DNA from: DASVXQ01 sp046727955
Lineage (GTDB): Bacteria; Actinomycetota; CALGFH01
Length of the DNA stretch: 35,467 nucleotides
NCBI GenBank assembly: GCA_046727955.1
Contig: JBKPDO010000339.1
Location: 1 to 35,467 of the forward strand
Reading direction: 5' to 3'
Made by a program: the position numbers and the translations under genes. The notes beneath the pieces are model-generated. The model did not search any database and was not told where the DNA came from. It saw nothing but the letters and a program-made list of their open reading frames with translations. Position 1 is the stretch's first letter, and each line of letters opens with the position of its first letter. Below, in pieces: positions 1 to 7,128 of the stretch.

Positions 1-461
1 CAGCGGGGCGAGGGCAGCGACCCGGTGGGGGTGAGCAGCAGCACGAAGCCGGCGCACGACAGCCAGATGAAGATGGTCGCGTAGGTGAACCCGGCCAGGT
101 AGCGGGCGGCTGGGAGCGATCCGGGCCGAACCAGCAGCCCAATTTTCACGTACCATTCGACCGTAATGTTCAAGGCCAGCCCCAGGCCGACGCCGAGCAG
201 CAGCCAGCCGACCGGGTGGCGGGGGCGGCGGCTGGCGAGCACCGCGCCGACGGTCGCCGCGCTCACCGTGGCGAGGATGACGCCACCCGCGCCCGCGGAC
301 CCCACGCCAGCGGGCCGCTGGAGCTGCGCGAGCCAGCCGGCGGCCACCAGGGCCACCAGGGCCAGACCGGCAAGCCCCCACGCCAGCGCGGCCGGCCACC
401 GGCGCGCCCGCGCCGGCCGGGCGGCCGGGGTCACCGCCGCCGTCCTCGCTGTCCACAGCAC
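1..461 (-). CDS. Membrane sensor (likely histidine kinase), N-terminal part, runs off left edge
   Basis: The minus-strand frame is open from a GTG at 461 to the window edge and encodes several hydrophobic segments separated by short basic loops. The pieces RRPRHPVGWLLL and LLLTPTGSLPSPRW are characteristic of the multi-pass N-terminal sensor domain that precedes the kinase module in many actinobacterial two-component histidine kinases. The kinase domain itself would lie left of position 1 and is not visible, so the kinase assignment is inference from the membrane domain. GGAGGT lies 15 bases before the chosen GTG, rather far; no ATG is available between the preceding in-frame stop and the first membrane helix. 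The plus-strand frames over the same bases are antisense shadows. Confidence 0.6.
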   Translation of the reverse strand, partial: MLWTARTAAVTPAARPARARRWPAALAWGLAGLALVALVAAGWLAQLQRPAGVGSAGAGGVILATVSAATVGAVLASRRPRHPVGWLLLGVGLGLALNITVEWYVKIGLLVRPGSLPAARYLAGFTYATIFIWLSCAGFVLLLTPTGSLPSPR

Positions 462-546
462 ACCACCGGCACTGCCACCTCCCGGCGTTGGCGATCACCC
501 GGGCAGTATGACCCGCCGGCGTCTCGGCAACGTTACGGGGCGCGGC

Positions 547-572
547 CGCCACAGCAGCTTGCGGCTGTGGCG
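547..572. terminator. Hairpin after the LLM gene
   Basis: A 9-bp perfect inverted repeat (CGCCACAGC at 547-555, GCTGTGGCG at 64-72 of the same hundred) encloses an 8-base loop. It sits between the stop of the LLM gene (641) and the start of the sensor gene (461). There is no U-run, as is common in actinobacterial terminators. Confidence 0.5.
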
Positions 573-640
573 TGGGGCGATCGTTCCCCTGGCGGCAGCC
601 ACTTTCGCGGCCGCAGACGAGGCGAGCTAAGTGGCCCGCC

Positions 641-1588
641 TCAGCGCGGTCGCGAGGGGGAGCCCGTGGGGAAGCGAGGCCGGCCGCCCCAGCCGGGTGG
701 GGGCGGTGGGGCGGGTGAGCGCGGGGCGCCGGGCAAGAGCTTGTCGACGGTTCCGATGGTCATCGCGGTGAGCTGGGCGATGCCGTCGTGGACGTCAGGG
801 GTGTTGGGCAGGGCACAACGCAGGTCGGTGACGCCGGCGTGGGCGAGGGCGATCACCCGCTCATGACACTGCTCCAGCGTCCCGAAGACCGCGCCGTCTC
901 GCGGCGACCCCAGCGCGGCGAGCACAGGGTCCGCCTCCCAGCGTGCCTGCGCCTCCGCGACGGTGCGGCCGATCGATACCGGCAGTCGCGCGGCGACGCC
1001 GAGGGTCGCGGGGTCGCGTCCCGCCCCCGCGGCCACTTGGCGCAGGCTCACCGCGGCGAGGGTCACCTCCTCGATCGTGCCCGGCCCCAGCAGCACGTCG
1101 TCGGCCACGCCCAGCCAGGGAACCGCATCGGCACCGGTGCCGAGCTCGACCGCGAGCCTTGGCCGGAGGCGGCCAGCGACGTTCCCGCCGAGCGCCTCCC
1201 GAACGGCCTCCAGAGAGGGCGGCGAGGGGTCGCCGACAGTCAGCTCCAGGCGCTCGACCTCGGCATCGGGGACATCAGGCCCCCGCCCCGCCTCAGACCC
1301 CCGTCCCGCCTCAGACCCCCGCCGGGGGACTGGCCGGCCGAGGGCGGTCGCGGGCAGGGCGCGGAGATCCGCGCCGGTGGGGAGGACGACGCCGAGGCTG
1401 GCCCGCTCGATCGTGGCGGCCACCAGGGAGAGGGTCGGCCACCCCTCGGCCCAGATGACGCCGATCCCCACCCGGTCGCACATGCGGGAGATCTCTACCA
1501 GTCGGGCTGCGGGGTTCCTGGCGTCGAGCACGACACCGAGGCGGAGCAGACGGCCCGGCGGCGGTCGCGTTGGTCGGAAAGCTGGCAA
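641..1588 (-). CDS. Luciferase-like (LLM) flavin/F420-dependent oxidoreductase
   Basis: The 315-aa product opens with a beta-strand LRLGVVLDAR followed by an alpha/beta pattern and the segment RVGIGVIWAEGWPTLSL. This matches the first strands of the bacterial-luciferase-like TIM barrel, which uses FMN or F420. A later RDPATLGVAARLPVSIGRT and EQCHERVIALAHAGVTDLRC match the C-terminal half of the family, where the second is the usual barrel-closing helix-strand. Substrate is unknown. The only in-frame start before the first strand is a TTG at 1588. Around residue 105 the codons repeat a GRGSEA unit that comes from a 15-bp tandem duplication near 1278-1318. The C-terminal 25 residues are proline-rich and unlike the family. 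It points the same way as the sensor gene downstream. Confidence 0.7.
   Translation of the reverse strand: MPAFRPTRPPPGRLLRLGVVLDARNPAARLVEISRMCDRVGIGVIWAEGWPTLSLVAATIERASLGVVLPTGADLRALPATALGRPVPRRGSEAGRGSEAGRGPDVPDAEVERLELTVGDPSPPSLEAVREALGGNVAGRLRPRLAVELGTGADAVPWLGVADDVLLGPGTIEEVTLAAVSLRQVAAGAGRDPATLGVAARLPVSIGRTVAEAQARWEADPVLAALGSPRDGAVFGTLEQCHERVIALAHAGVTDLRCALPNTPDVHDGIAQLTAMTIGTVDKLLPGAPRSPAPPPPPGWGGRPRFPTGSPSRPR
1278..1318. repeat. 15-bp in-frame tandem duplication inside the LLM gene
   Basis: The unit ccccgcctcagaccc occurs nearly twice in tandem and adds five-residue GRGSEA repeats to the LLM protein in a loop region. The reading frame is preserved. Confidence 0.6.
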
Positions 1589-1644
1589 TCCCTATCCTGT
1601 GCGCTACGAGATCAAGCGTTCGAGTAGCGTACCGAGCAGGTGGT

Positions 1645-3099
1645 ATGCGAACAACCACGGGCGTCGAGACCGCACTGCTGGAATTCTTCCACCGGCTGCG
1701 AGACGCGAACGTGCCCGTGTCCATGGTCGAGGTGCTCGACGCCTTCGCCTGCCTGCGGCACATCGACCTCGCCGAGCGGGGCCAGCTCAGGGCCGCCCTC
1801 GCCGCCACCCTGGTGAAGCGGGCGCAGGACCGGCACGCCTTCGAGGTGCTGTTCGACGTCTGCTTCCCGCTCACCGCCGGGCAGGCTGCCGGTGGCGGGC
1901 GAGCGGGCGAGCGCACCGCCAACGGCGAGCTCGTGGGCGAGGCCGGCGCTGGGCCCGAGCCGGGCGGCGGACCCGACGCCGACGCCGGCCTCGGTGGCGC
2001 GGCCGAGGGGCCGCCCTCTGACGAGCTGCTCCGGGAGCTGCTCGAGGCGTTCCAGCAGAACGACGAGGGCGCGTTGCGCGCACTGGCGAGCCTCGCGGTG
2101 GAGCGCTTCGGCGGACTGCAGGCGCAGCCACAGGCCTCCGAGCGCTATTACATGTACCGCATCCTGCGGCAGCTCGAGCTGTACCGGCTCATCCAGGCCT
2201 CACTGGCCGGGCAGGCGGGCGCCGACGGCTCCGAGCGGGAGGAGCGGGAGGAGCTGAGCCGGCGCATCGACGACTTCCGCCGGCTGCTCGCCCAACAGAT
2301 CCGCCAGCGGCTGTCGGCGCGGATCGGCGCCGAGCAGGCCGCGGAGCTGTACCGCGACCGGCAGCTCGACGACGTCGACTTCCTCGGCGCCAACGCCAGT
2401 CAGCTCCGCGAGCTGCGCAGCGCGGTGGCGCCACTGGCCCGCAAGCTGGCCTCGAGGGCGGCGCGGAAACGGCGGCGCCGGCGCCACGGGCGGCTCGACG
2501 TGCGCCGCACCATGCGGCGCTCGCTCTCCTACGGCGGCGTGCCCGTCGACCCAGCCTTCCGGGCGGTCCACGCCTCCAAGCCCGACCTGTACGTGCTCGC
2601 GGACGTGTCCGGCTCGGTGGTCGAGTTCGCCAAGTTCACGCTGTCGCTGCTGCAGGCGATGAACGAGGAGTTCGCCAAGATGCGCAGCTTCGCCTTCGTC
2701 GACGGAGTCGACGAGGTGACCGGCCTGCTCTCCGACGGTGGCGGTGACTTCATGGACTTGCGCGGCGCCTTCGCCAGAGCCAGAGTCGTCTGGGCCGATG
2801 GTCACTCCGACCACGGCAACGTGTTCAGCCGCTTCGCGGAGCTGTACGGCGGCGACCTCGACGCCCGCAGCACGCTGATCATCATGGGCGACGCCCGCAA
2901 CAACTACCGCGAGCCGGGACTGACCATCCTGCGTGAGCTGCACTCCAGGGTCCGCAAGCTGTACTGGCTCAACCCTGAGCCGCGCCGCGAGTGGGACACC
3001 ACCGACTCCCTCATCGGCCTCTACGCCACCTGCTGCGACCAGGTCTTCGAGGTCCGCAACCTGCGCCAGCTCAGTGCCTGCATCGATGAGATCGTCTGA
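1645..3099 (+). CDS. VWA domain protein, CoxE-like
   Basis: The 484-aa protein has a helical, charged N-terminal two thirds and a C-terminal von Willebrand factor A domain. The MIDAS metal site begins at DVSGSV (Asp320), followed by the expected TLSLLQAMNEEF helix. MGDARNNYREPG and KLYWLNPEPRREWDTTDS near the C-terminus are typical of the CoxE-like VWA family (COG3552). Such proteins usually partner a MoxR-type AAA+ ATPase as metal-dependent chaperones or insertion factors; no MoxR gene lies in this window. Residues about 75-120 form a low-complexity Gly/Ala/Glu linker. The ATG at 1645 was chosen because the upstream extension (to 1570) overlaps the divergent LLM start and has no family similarity. 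The gene is divergent from the LLM gene. Confidence 0.85.
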   Translation: MRTTTGVETALLEFFHRLRDANVPVSMVEVLDAFACLRHIDLAERGQLRAALAATLVKRAQDRHAFEVLFDVCFPLTAGQAAGGGRAGERTANGELVGEAGAGPEPGGGPDADAGLGGAAEGPPSDELLRELLEAFQQNDEGALRALASLAVERFGGLQAQPQASERYYMYRILRQLELYRLIQASLAGQAGADGSEREEREELSRRIDDFRRLLAQQIRQRLSARIGAEQAAELYRDRQLDDVDFLGANASQLRELRSAVAPLARKLASRAARKRRRRRHGRLDVRRTMRRSLSYGGVPVDPAFRAVHASKPDLYVLADVSGSVVEFAKFTLSLLQAMNEEFAKMRSFAFVDGVDEVTGLLSDGGGDFMDLRGAFARARVVWADGHSDHGNVFSRFAELYGGDLDARSTLIIMGDARNNYREPGLTILRELHSRVRKLYWLNPEPRREWDTTDSLIGLYATCCDQVFEVRNLRQLSACIDEIV

Positions 3100-3133
3100 C
3101 TCATTCGAAGTAGTGGTCGAGGGCGTACGAGAT

Positions 3134-3177
3134 CTCCGCCTCACCCCCCCAGGGCCGTGAGGTGCAACGGGGCGGAG
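3134..3177. terminator. Compound hairpin between convergent genes
   Basis: An outer pair CTCCGCC (3134) with GGCGGAG (3171) and an inner pair CCTCAC (3139) with GTGAGG (3157) lie between the convergent VWA and YidC-like genes, so the structure could terminate both. Confidence 0.5.
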
Positions 3178-3203
3178 GCCGCGGAGCGCGCGGAGCCCGG
3201 CGC

Positions 3204-3839
3204 TCAGCGAACCGGCAGGAGTGCCTGTTGGATAAGGGCGCAGAGGTTGCCGGCGGCCAGGTAGACGACCACGGCGAGCGGGAGCCAGAGGGCCACGGGC
3301 ACGACCGAGAACGGCAGCAGCCGGGTCAGCAACGGCACCGGCCGCCCGGCGGGCACGGCGCGACCCGCTCGCAGGGCGCTGAGCAGGGCGATGGCAACCA
3401 GCACGCCCAGCAGCGCCAGCAGCACCGGCGGCGGAGCAACCAGCAGCGACGTGCCTAGCGAGACGCCGAAGAAGCTGCCGGTGAAGGCAGACGCCCGCAC
3501 CACCCGGTACACGACCCACATGACCGGGACCTGCAGGACCACCGGGAGACAGCCGGCGAGCAGGCTCCCACCTCGCTCCCTGTACAGAGCGGTCAGCGCG
3601 GCCTGGAGCCGGTCAGGCTGCTTGGCGTAGCGCTTGCGAAGGGCGGCGACTTCGTCCTGGAGGGCGCGCTGGGTCCGGGCGGCGCGGGCCTGAGCGATCG
3701 TCAGCGGCAGCAGCGCCACGCGTACCAGCACGGTCAGCAGCGCGATCGCGAACCAGGCGCTCTCGGCGCCCAGCAGCGGCTGCGTGATGGTTCCCAGAAA
3801 GACGAGCAGATGATGAGCGAGCTCTACGGGCATAAGCAT
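3204..3839 (-). CDS. Small YidC/Oxa1-family membrane protein insertase
   Basis: The 211-aa protein has five hydrophobic segments arranged as in YidC/Oxa1/Alb3 insertases: a first helix (residues ~25-45), a basic cytoplasmic hairpin with the segment LRKRYAKQPDRLQAALTALYRERG, the LLAGCLPVVLQVPVMWVVYRVV helix, then three more C-terminal helices. The LRKRY...D...LYRE..PLAGCLP pattern is diagnostic. It is shorter than the housekeeping YidC and lacks a long C-terminal tail, so it is likely the actinobacterial paralog. The ATG at 3839 has AAAGGGGT seven bases upstream; a second ATG lies at 3833. The DUF6412 gene lies just upstream on the same strand, an arrangement I recall from other actinobacteria; they are probably co-transcribed. 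Confidence 0.85.
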   Translation of the reverse strand: MLMPVELAHHLLVFLGTITQPLLGAESAWFAIALLTVLVRVALLPLTIAQARAARTQRALQDEVAALRKRYAKQPDRLQAALTALYRERGGSLLAGCLPVVLQVPVMWVVYRVVRASAFTGSFFGVSLGTSLLVAPPPVLLALLGVLVAIALLSALRAGRAVPAGRPVPLLTRLLPFSVVPVALWLPLAVVVYLAAGNLCALIQQALLPVR

Positions 3840-3876
3840 GCCACGACCCCTTTGGCGCGGTGACGGCGACGGGACG

Positions 3877-4140
3877 TCAGCCGGCCGCGGATGGCGCCCG
3901 GGGCCGGTGGCCTCGCGGGGCGTCAGGGTCGAGCTGCCGGGGAGGCTGCACCGGCGACGCCAACCGTTCGAGCAGCGCCGCATCCCTGACGACGGCCGCC
4001 GGGGCTAGCCGCATCCGCCAGGCGGAGCCGGGCCGCCGCCAGGTCACCAGCCAGGCGCTCAGCCCGACCGCGGCCACAGCGGCCAGCAGCAGGCCGGCCT
4101 GCCCGGCGAGCAGCTCGTAGGCGACGTACCCGGTGCTCAT
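3877..4140 (-). CDS. DUF6412 family small membrane protein
   Basis: This 87-aa protein has one hydrophobic N-terminal segment (about residues 12-32), a short basic linker and a C-terminal PRQLDPDAPRGHRPRAPSA motif. The DPDAxGxxRPRAPG-like ending is the signature of DUF6412, a small actinobacterial family found next to YidC/Oxa1-like genes, as it is here with 37 bases between them. Function is unknown; a role alongside the insertase is inferred from context only. GGAG abuts the ATG, too close for a normal Shine-Dalgarno site, while a TAAACT box (4155-4150) lies nine bases before the start, so a very short leader is possible. Confidence 0.75.
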   Translation of the reverse strand: MSTGYVAYELLAGQAGLLLAAVAAVGLSAWLVTWRRPGSAWRMRLAPAAVVRDAALLERLASPVQPPRQLDPDAPRGHRPRAPSAAG

Positions 4141-4231
4141 CTCCAGCCGAGTTTAGCGCCTACGTACAGTATCCGGGCTGAGCCGGGTCAGCTGGCCGCG
4201 CCCGAGCGGGACGAAACGATCAGACCAACGA

Positions 4232-4687
4232 TCAGACCCAGGTGGTCCGGCCCGAGCCGGGCGGCGGGCGCCAGCCGCCACGGTAGCGGCCGAAGCGGCC
4301 GAAGATGAACCAGACCCACAGCAGCGGCCACGGGAAGAAGAACCCGCGGGACACCGCCAGCACCACCATGGCCACTATCAGCAGCCCTACCACCAGCGGC
4401 AACAGTCGCAGCGCCGCCGGCGGGCCGGTGCGCTCAGGCGGGGCCTCGAGCCGACCGACCTGACCGTCCTTACCCTCCTGGTGCGCCCGCCATTCGGGCG
4501 GCAGGTCGGCCAGCAGCCGCTCCAGGTCGGCACGGGTACGGGCGGCAAGGGCGGCGCTGAGTCGCTCGTCGATCTCGGCCAGTGTCAGATAGCCGGCGAC
4601 GTGGGCTTCCTTGAGCAGGTCGACGGTGCCTGCTCGCTCGGCGTCGCCAACCCGGTAGCTGCCAAACCGGTCGAGCTCACTGCTCAT
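4232..4687 (-). CDS. DUF1707 (SHOCT-like) membrane protein
   Basis: The 151-aa protein starts with the DUF1707 domain: YRVGDAERAGTVDLLKEA, then HVAGYLTLAEIDERLSAALA and ADLERLLADLPPEW (residues about 8-65). This short helical module occurs at the N-terminus of many actinobacterial membrane proteins and is thought to mediate oligomerisation or regulation. After a linker, residues about 95-140 form two close hydrophobic segments, a membrane hairpin, and the tail is basic and glycine-rich. The ATG at 4687 is preceded by GGAGAGGGG seven bases upstream, which decides against the longer start at 4765. Its start overlaps the end of the broken kinase frame upstream. Confidence 0.85.
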   Translation of the reverse strand: MSSELDRFGSYRVGDAERAGTVDLLKEAHVAGYLTLAEIDERLSAALAARTRADLERLLADLPPEWRAHQEGKDGQVGRLEAPPERTGPPAALRLLPLVVGLLIVAMVVLAVSRGFFFPWPLLWVWFIFGRFGRYRGGWRPPPGSGRTTWV

Positions 4688-4769
4688 GGCGACCCCTCTC
4701 CGTCGGGGCGGCTCGAGCGTGCCGACCCCACCAAGCCAGTGTAGGCCGCTCCCCGAGTTGGGCAACCGC

Positions 4770-5044
4770 TCACGGCAATTCGGGCCGGCGACATCCGCGG
4801 CCCGGCTGCCGTGGTCAGGTCACGGGCTGACCGGCGCTCTATGGGCTCCTCCCGGGGGATGGTGACCGTCACCTGGAGGCCACCCTGGTCGAGCGGGCTG
4901 GCCCGCACCCTGCCCACTGTGTGCGAGCGCCACCGAGCGGACGATCGACAGTCCGAGCCCGTGCCCGTGGGAGCGGAGGCGGTCCGGCTCACCGCTGCTG
5001 CTCGCGCGTGCTGGCAGCGCCCAGCGAGGCTCCAGCGGCGGCAA
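4770..5044 (-). pseudogene. C-terminal fragment of a sensor histidine kinase, frameshifted
   Basis: The minus strand encodes SHGHGLGLSIVRSVALAH, the G2 box and following helix of a HATPase_c domain. The frame then shifts, and the other frame continues with GRVRASPLDQGGLQVTVTIP, the last strands of the same domain. Removing a single base (T at 4911 on the plus strand) joins them. Nothing resembling the dimerisation domain, H box or N box is visible upstream, so only about the last 60-70 residues of the domain remain. It is a remnant, not an intact gene. The continuing frame runs to a stop at 4684 that overlaps the DUF1707 start by an ATGA, so the two may once have been an operon. Confidence 0.75.
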
Positions 5045-5101
5045 CGCTCCCGTGTGATAGGTTGACCGGCAGGGGACAGCGCTCGGGGAGGCGTCGGGTT
5101 G

Positions 5102-5359
5102 ATGGACGCCGAGGAACTCACCTCCGAGTCACTGGTCCTGACGAGCGAGCGGGCGACGCTGCTGTGGCAGGCATTCGAGCAGCTCGGGTCCCGCTGCCAG
5201 GAGCTGCTGCGTGCGCTGTTCCTCGCCTACCCGACGCTGAGCTACGAGGAGGTGGCCGAGGCGTTCGGCATGCCGGTCGGCAGCATCGGCCCGACGCGAG
5301 CCCGCTGCCTGGAGCAGCTCCGCCGCAAACTGGGAACAGATGTATTTTCTGCCGACTGA
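5102..5359 (+). CDS. Sigma-70 region 4-only protein (truncated ECF sigma factor?)
   Basis: The 85-aa product consists of a short acidic leader and a complete sigma region 4: LGSRCQELLRALF, then LSYEEVAEAFGMPVGSIGPTRARCLEQLRR, the helix-turn-helix that recognises the -35 element in ECF sigma factors. Region 2, needed for -10 recognition and core binding, is absent, and no trace of it is seen upstream, where the kinase remnant begins on the other strand. It is either the 3' part of a deleted ECF gene or a stand-alone region 4 protein. GGGGAGG lies ten bases before the ATG; a TTG overlaps it at 5099. Its neighbour at 5432 is the usual companion I recall for this ECF type. Intactness as a regulator is doubtful. 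Confidence 0.7.
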   Translation: MDAEELTSESLVLTSERATLLWQAFEQLGSRCQELLRALFLAYPTLSYEEVAEAFGMPVGSIGPTRARCLEQLRRKLGTDVFSAD

Positions 5360-5403
5360 GCGGCTCTCAAGATGTATCACTATGCCGAGTGAGCGGCTCT
5401 CAT
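5339..5403 (+). repeat. Imperfect 32/33-bp tandem duplication spanning the sigma stop codon
   Basis: Two directly adjacent units (5339-5370 and 5371-5403) share gatgtat at their starts and gccga-tgagcggctctca at their ends with one mismatch. The first contains the sigma gene's last codons and TGA; the second repeats them before the next gene's ribosome site. It could be a replication-slippage duplication or paired protein-binding sites spaced about three helical turns apart. Confidence 0.75.
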
Positions 5404-5431
5404 TAAAAGGCCGTGACAGGAGATTCGCCAC

Positions 5432-5941
5432 ATGGCTGACGACGACGCAACTTTCGACTCGGAGCAGGAGGCTGCGAGCGCCGAGCACGAGCGGCTCTGG
5501 CGGGAGCTGGGCGCGGTCATCGCCGAGGCCAGTCCCGTACCCCCGGAGGTCCTCCAGGGAGGTCGCGACGCCTTCGCCTGGAGGACCATCGACGAGGAGC
5601 TCGCGACGCTCGCCCACGACTCCGAGGCCGACGAGGCCGCGGTTGCTGCCGTGCGCGCCGCGCAAGGCCCTCGACTGCTTACCTTCGAGGCGCCAGGCCT
5701 TACGGTGGAGGTCGAGGTCACCGTCCAGGGCGGGCGCCGGCGGCTGATCGGCCAGCTCGTTCCACCGCAGCAGGCGCTGGTGACGGTCCGCCACCACCAG
5801 GGGACCACAGTAGCGGTCGAGGCCGACGAGCTCGGCCGCTTCAGGGCCGAGGACCTGCCCGCCGGGCCTACCTCGCTGCGATGTCACCTGGCCGGCACCG
5901 ACGAGAGCGCCTCCGTGGTGACCGACTGGATCACCCTGTAA
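5432..5941 (+). CDS. ECF-associated protein with C-terminal carboxypeptidase-regulatory-like fold
   Basis: This 169-aa acidic protein has no signal peptide or membrane segment. Residues 1-75 are helical and Asp/Glu-rich; residues about 85-165 are predicted strands with RRLIGQLVPPQQALVTVR, VEADELGRFRAEDLPAGPTSLRC and a final VVTDWITL. The G-x-F-x-x-x-x-LPAGP pattern resembles the carboxypeptidase-regulatory or transthyretin-like beta sandwich. I recall proteins of this type encoded directly after ECF sigma genes in actinobacteria, often near CHAT and S8 protease genes, as here. It may bind or regulate the sigma protein, but that is inference; the function is unknown. GACAGGAG lies eight to nine bases before the ATG. 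Confidence 0.7.
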   Translation: MADDDATFDSEQEAASAEHERLWRELGAVIAEASPVPPEVLQGGRDAFAWRTIDEELATLAHDSEADEAAVAAVRAAQGPRLLTFEAPGLTVEVEVTVQGGRRRLIGQLVPPQQALVTVRHHQGTTVAVEADELGRFRAEDLPAGPTSLRCHLAGTDESASVVTDWITL

Positions 5942-5965
5942 TAGGACCCAGCTCGACGCGGCAAC

Positions 5966-5999
5966 GCGAGTGGCGGTGCGCTGGGGCGCCGCCACTCGC
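5966..5999. terminator. Bidirectional terminator between convergent genes
   Basis: A perfect 11-bp inverted repeat (GCGAGTGGCGG / CCGCCACTCGC) with a 12-base loop lies between the convergent 169-aa protein gene and the patatin gene. Confidence 0.85.
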
Positions 6000-6015
6000 C
6001 AGCCCGACCTCACCG

Positions 6016-7005
6016 TCACGCGGCGGTCTCTGGCTGCTGGTAGTACCTGGCCACGTACGTGTCGAAATTCCAGCCGTGGAGGAAGCCTTGGGCGGCCGCG
6101 CGGCCCTGCTCGAACAGGGCCGTCTGGACCTCGGGGCCGAGATCGAAGTCCGTGGCCTTGACACCCATAGTGTCGACGAACACGGTGCGGTCGCTGATGC
6201 CAGGCAGATCCATCAGCAGCCGGTCATGCGCCGAGGCCATCGTCCCGAGCAGGGCGAAGGCCAGGCTGAGCGGGCCCCTGATCGTCGTGCCGTTCGGCTC
6301 CCAGTCCTCGCTGGGCCGGCGGCCGGAGAGCTTGATCCCGAAAGTCGGCCAGCGCGGTGCGCGGCCGTCGCGGCGGTCGAACAGGTCGACCGGGAAATTC
6401 GAGAGCATGCCGCCGTCGGTGCACAGCGACGCCGGCCTGGGCCTTGACGGCCGCAGGTAGGTCGGCCGGAAGAAGAACGGGATCGAGGCGGAGGCGCGCA
6501 CCGCGTCGGCGACGGACTGCCGGTCGGGGTCCAGGCCATAGTGGTGGTAATCCCATGGCAGCCGCACCATGCGACCGCGGGTCACGTCGGAGACGACCAC
6601 GACCAGGCGGTAGGACCGCTCGGGCGGCAGCGCGCTGTCGGGGTCCTTGATCCGAAGGTCGCCGAAGGTCCGCACGTTGCAGCCGCGAAGCTGCTCGTCG
6701 ATCCAGCTGTGGAGGTAGTCGCCCTTGTGGAGGCCGAGGCTCCTGAGCAGTGATATGCCGCTGCTGAGCGGTCCGAGCGGACCCCGGTCGCGGAAGCGCT
6801 GGTAGTCCAGCTCGCGCATCACCTGCTCCAGCCGCGCCACCGGCATGCCAGCCGCCAGCAAAGATCCCACGATCGCCCCGGCGGACGTCCCGGCGACGCG
6901 TGCCTTGCCGCCGTACTGATAGTCGGCCTCGTGGAGCGCCGAGACCGCGCCGACCAGGCCGATCCCCTTCACCCCGCCGCCCTCGAGCACCAGATCCGCA
7001 TCCAT
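6016..7005 (-). CDS. Patatin-like phospholipase
   Basis: The 329-aa protein begins directly with the patatin fold: GGGVKG oxyanion loop at residues 9-14, the nucleophile elbow GTSAG with Ser41, and the catalytic Asp197 in the TDGGMLSNFP motif. These form the Ser-Asp dyad of patatin lipases, which hydrolyse acyl esters of membrane phospholipids. There is no signal peptide, so it acts in the cytoplasm or on the inner membrane face. GAGGGGA seven bases before the ATG at 7005 decides the start. It lies 123 bases downstream of the CHAT gene on the same strand and is probably co-transcribed. In known antiphage systems patatins serve as membrane-degrading effectors; that role here is inferred from its protease neighbours. 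All catalytic residues are intact. Confidence 0.92.
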   Translation of the reverse strand: MDADLVLEGGGVKGIGLVGAVSALHEADYQYGGKARVAGTSAGAIVGSLLAAGMPVARLEQVMRELDYQRFRDRGPLGPLSSGISLLRSLGLHKGDYLHSWIDEQLRGCNVRTFGDLRIKDPDSALPPERSYRLVVVVSDVTRGRMVRLPWDYHHYGLDPDRQSVADAVRASASIPFFFRPTYLRPSRPRPASLCTDGGMLSNFPVDLFDRRDGRAPRWPTFGIKLSGRRPSEDWEPNGTTIRGPLSLAFALLGTMASAHDRLLMDLPGISDRTVFVDTMGVKATDFDLGPEVQTALFEQGRAAAQGFLHGWNFDTYVARYYQQPETAA

Positions 7006-7128
7006 GCACGGTCCCCTCTGCGCATGCGCGTCCTCCGCGGCCGCGCCCACAGCTACAGAGCCGGTTGCGGGACCGCTGATACAGCCCTCACACAAGCTGG
7101 CGCCATCGCCCGGCTCGCCTACGAATGG

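Noticed and set aside
166..866. Plus-strand frames over the first kilobase
   Set aside because: Arg/Pro/Ala-rich antisense shadows of the sensor and LLM genes with no family similarity.
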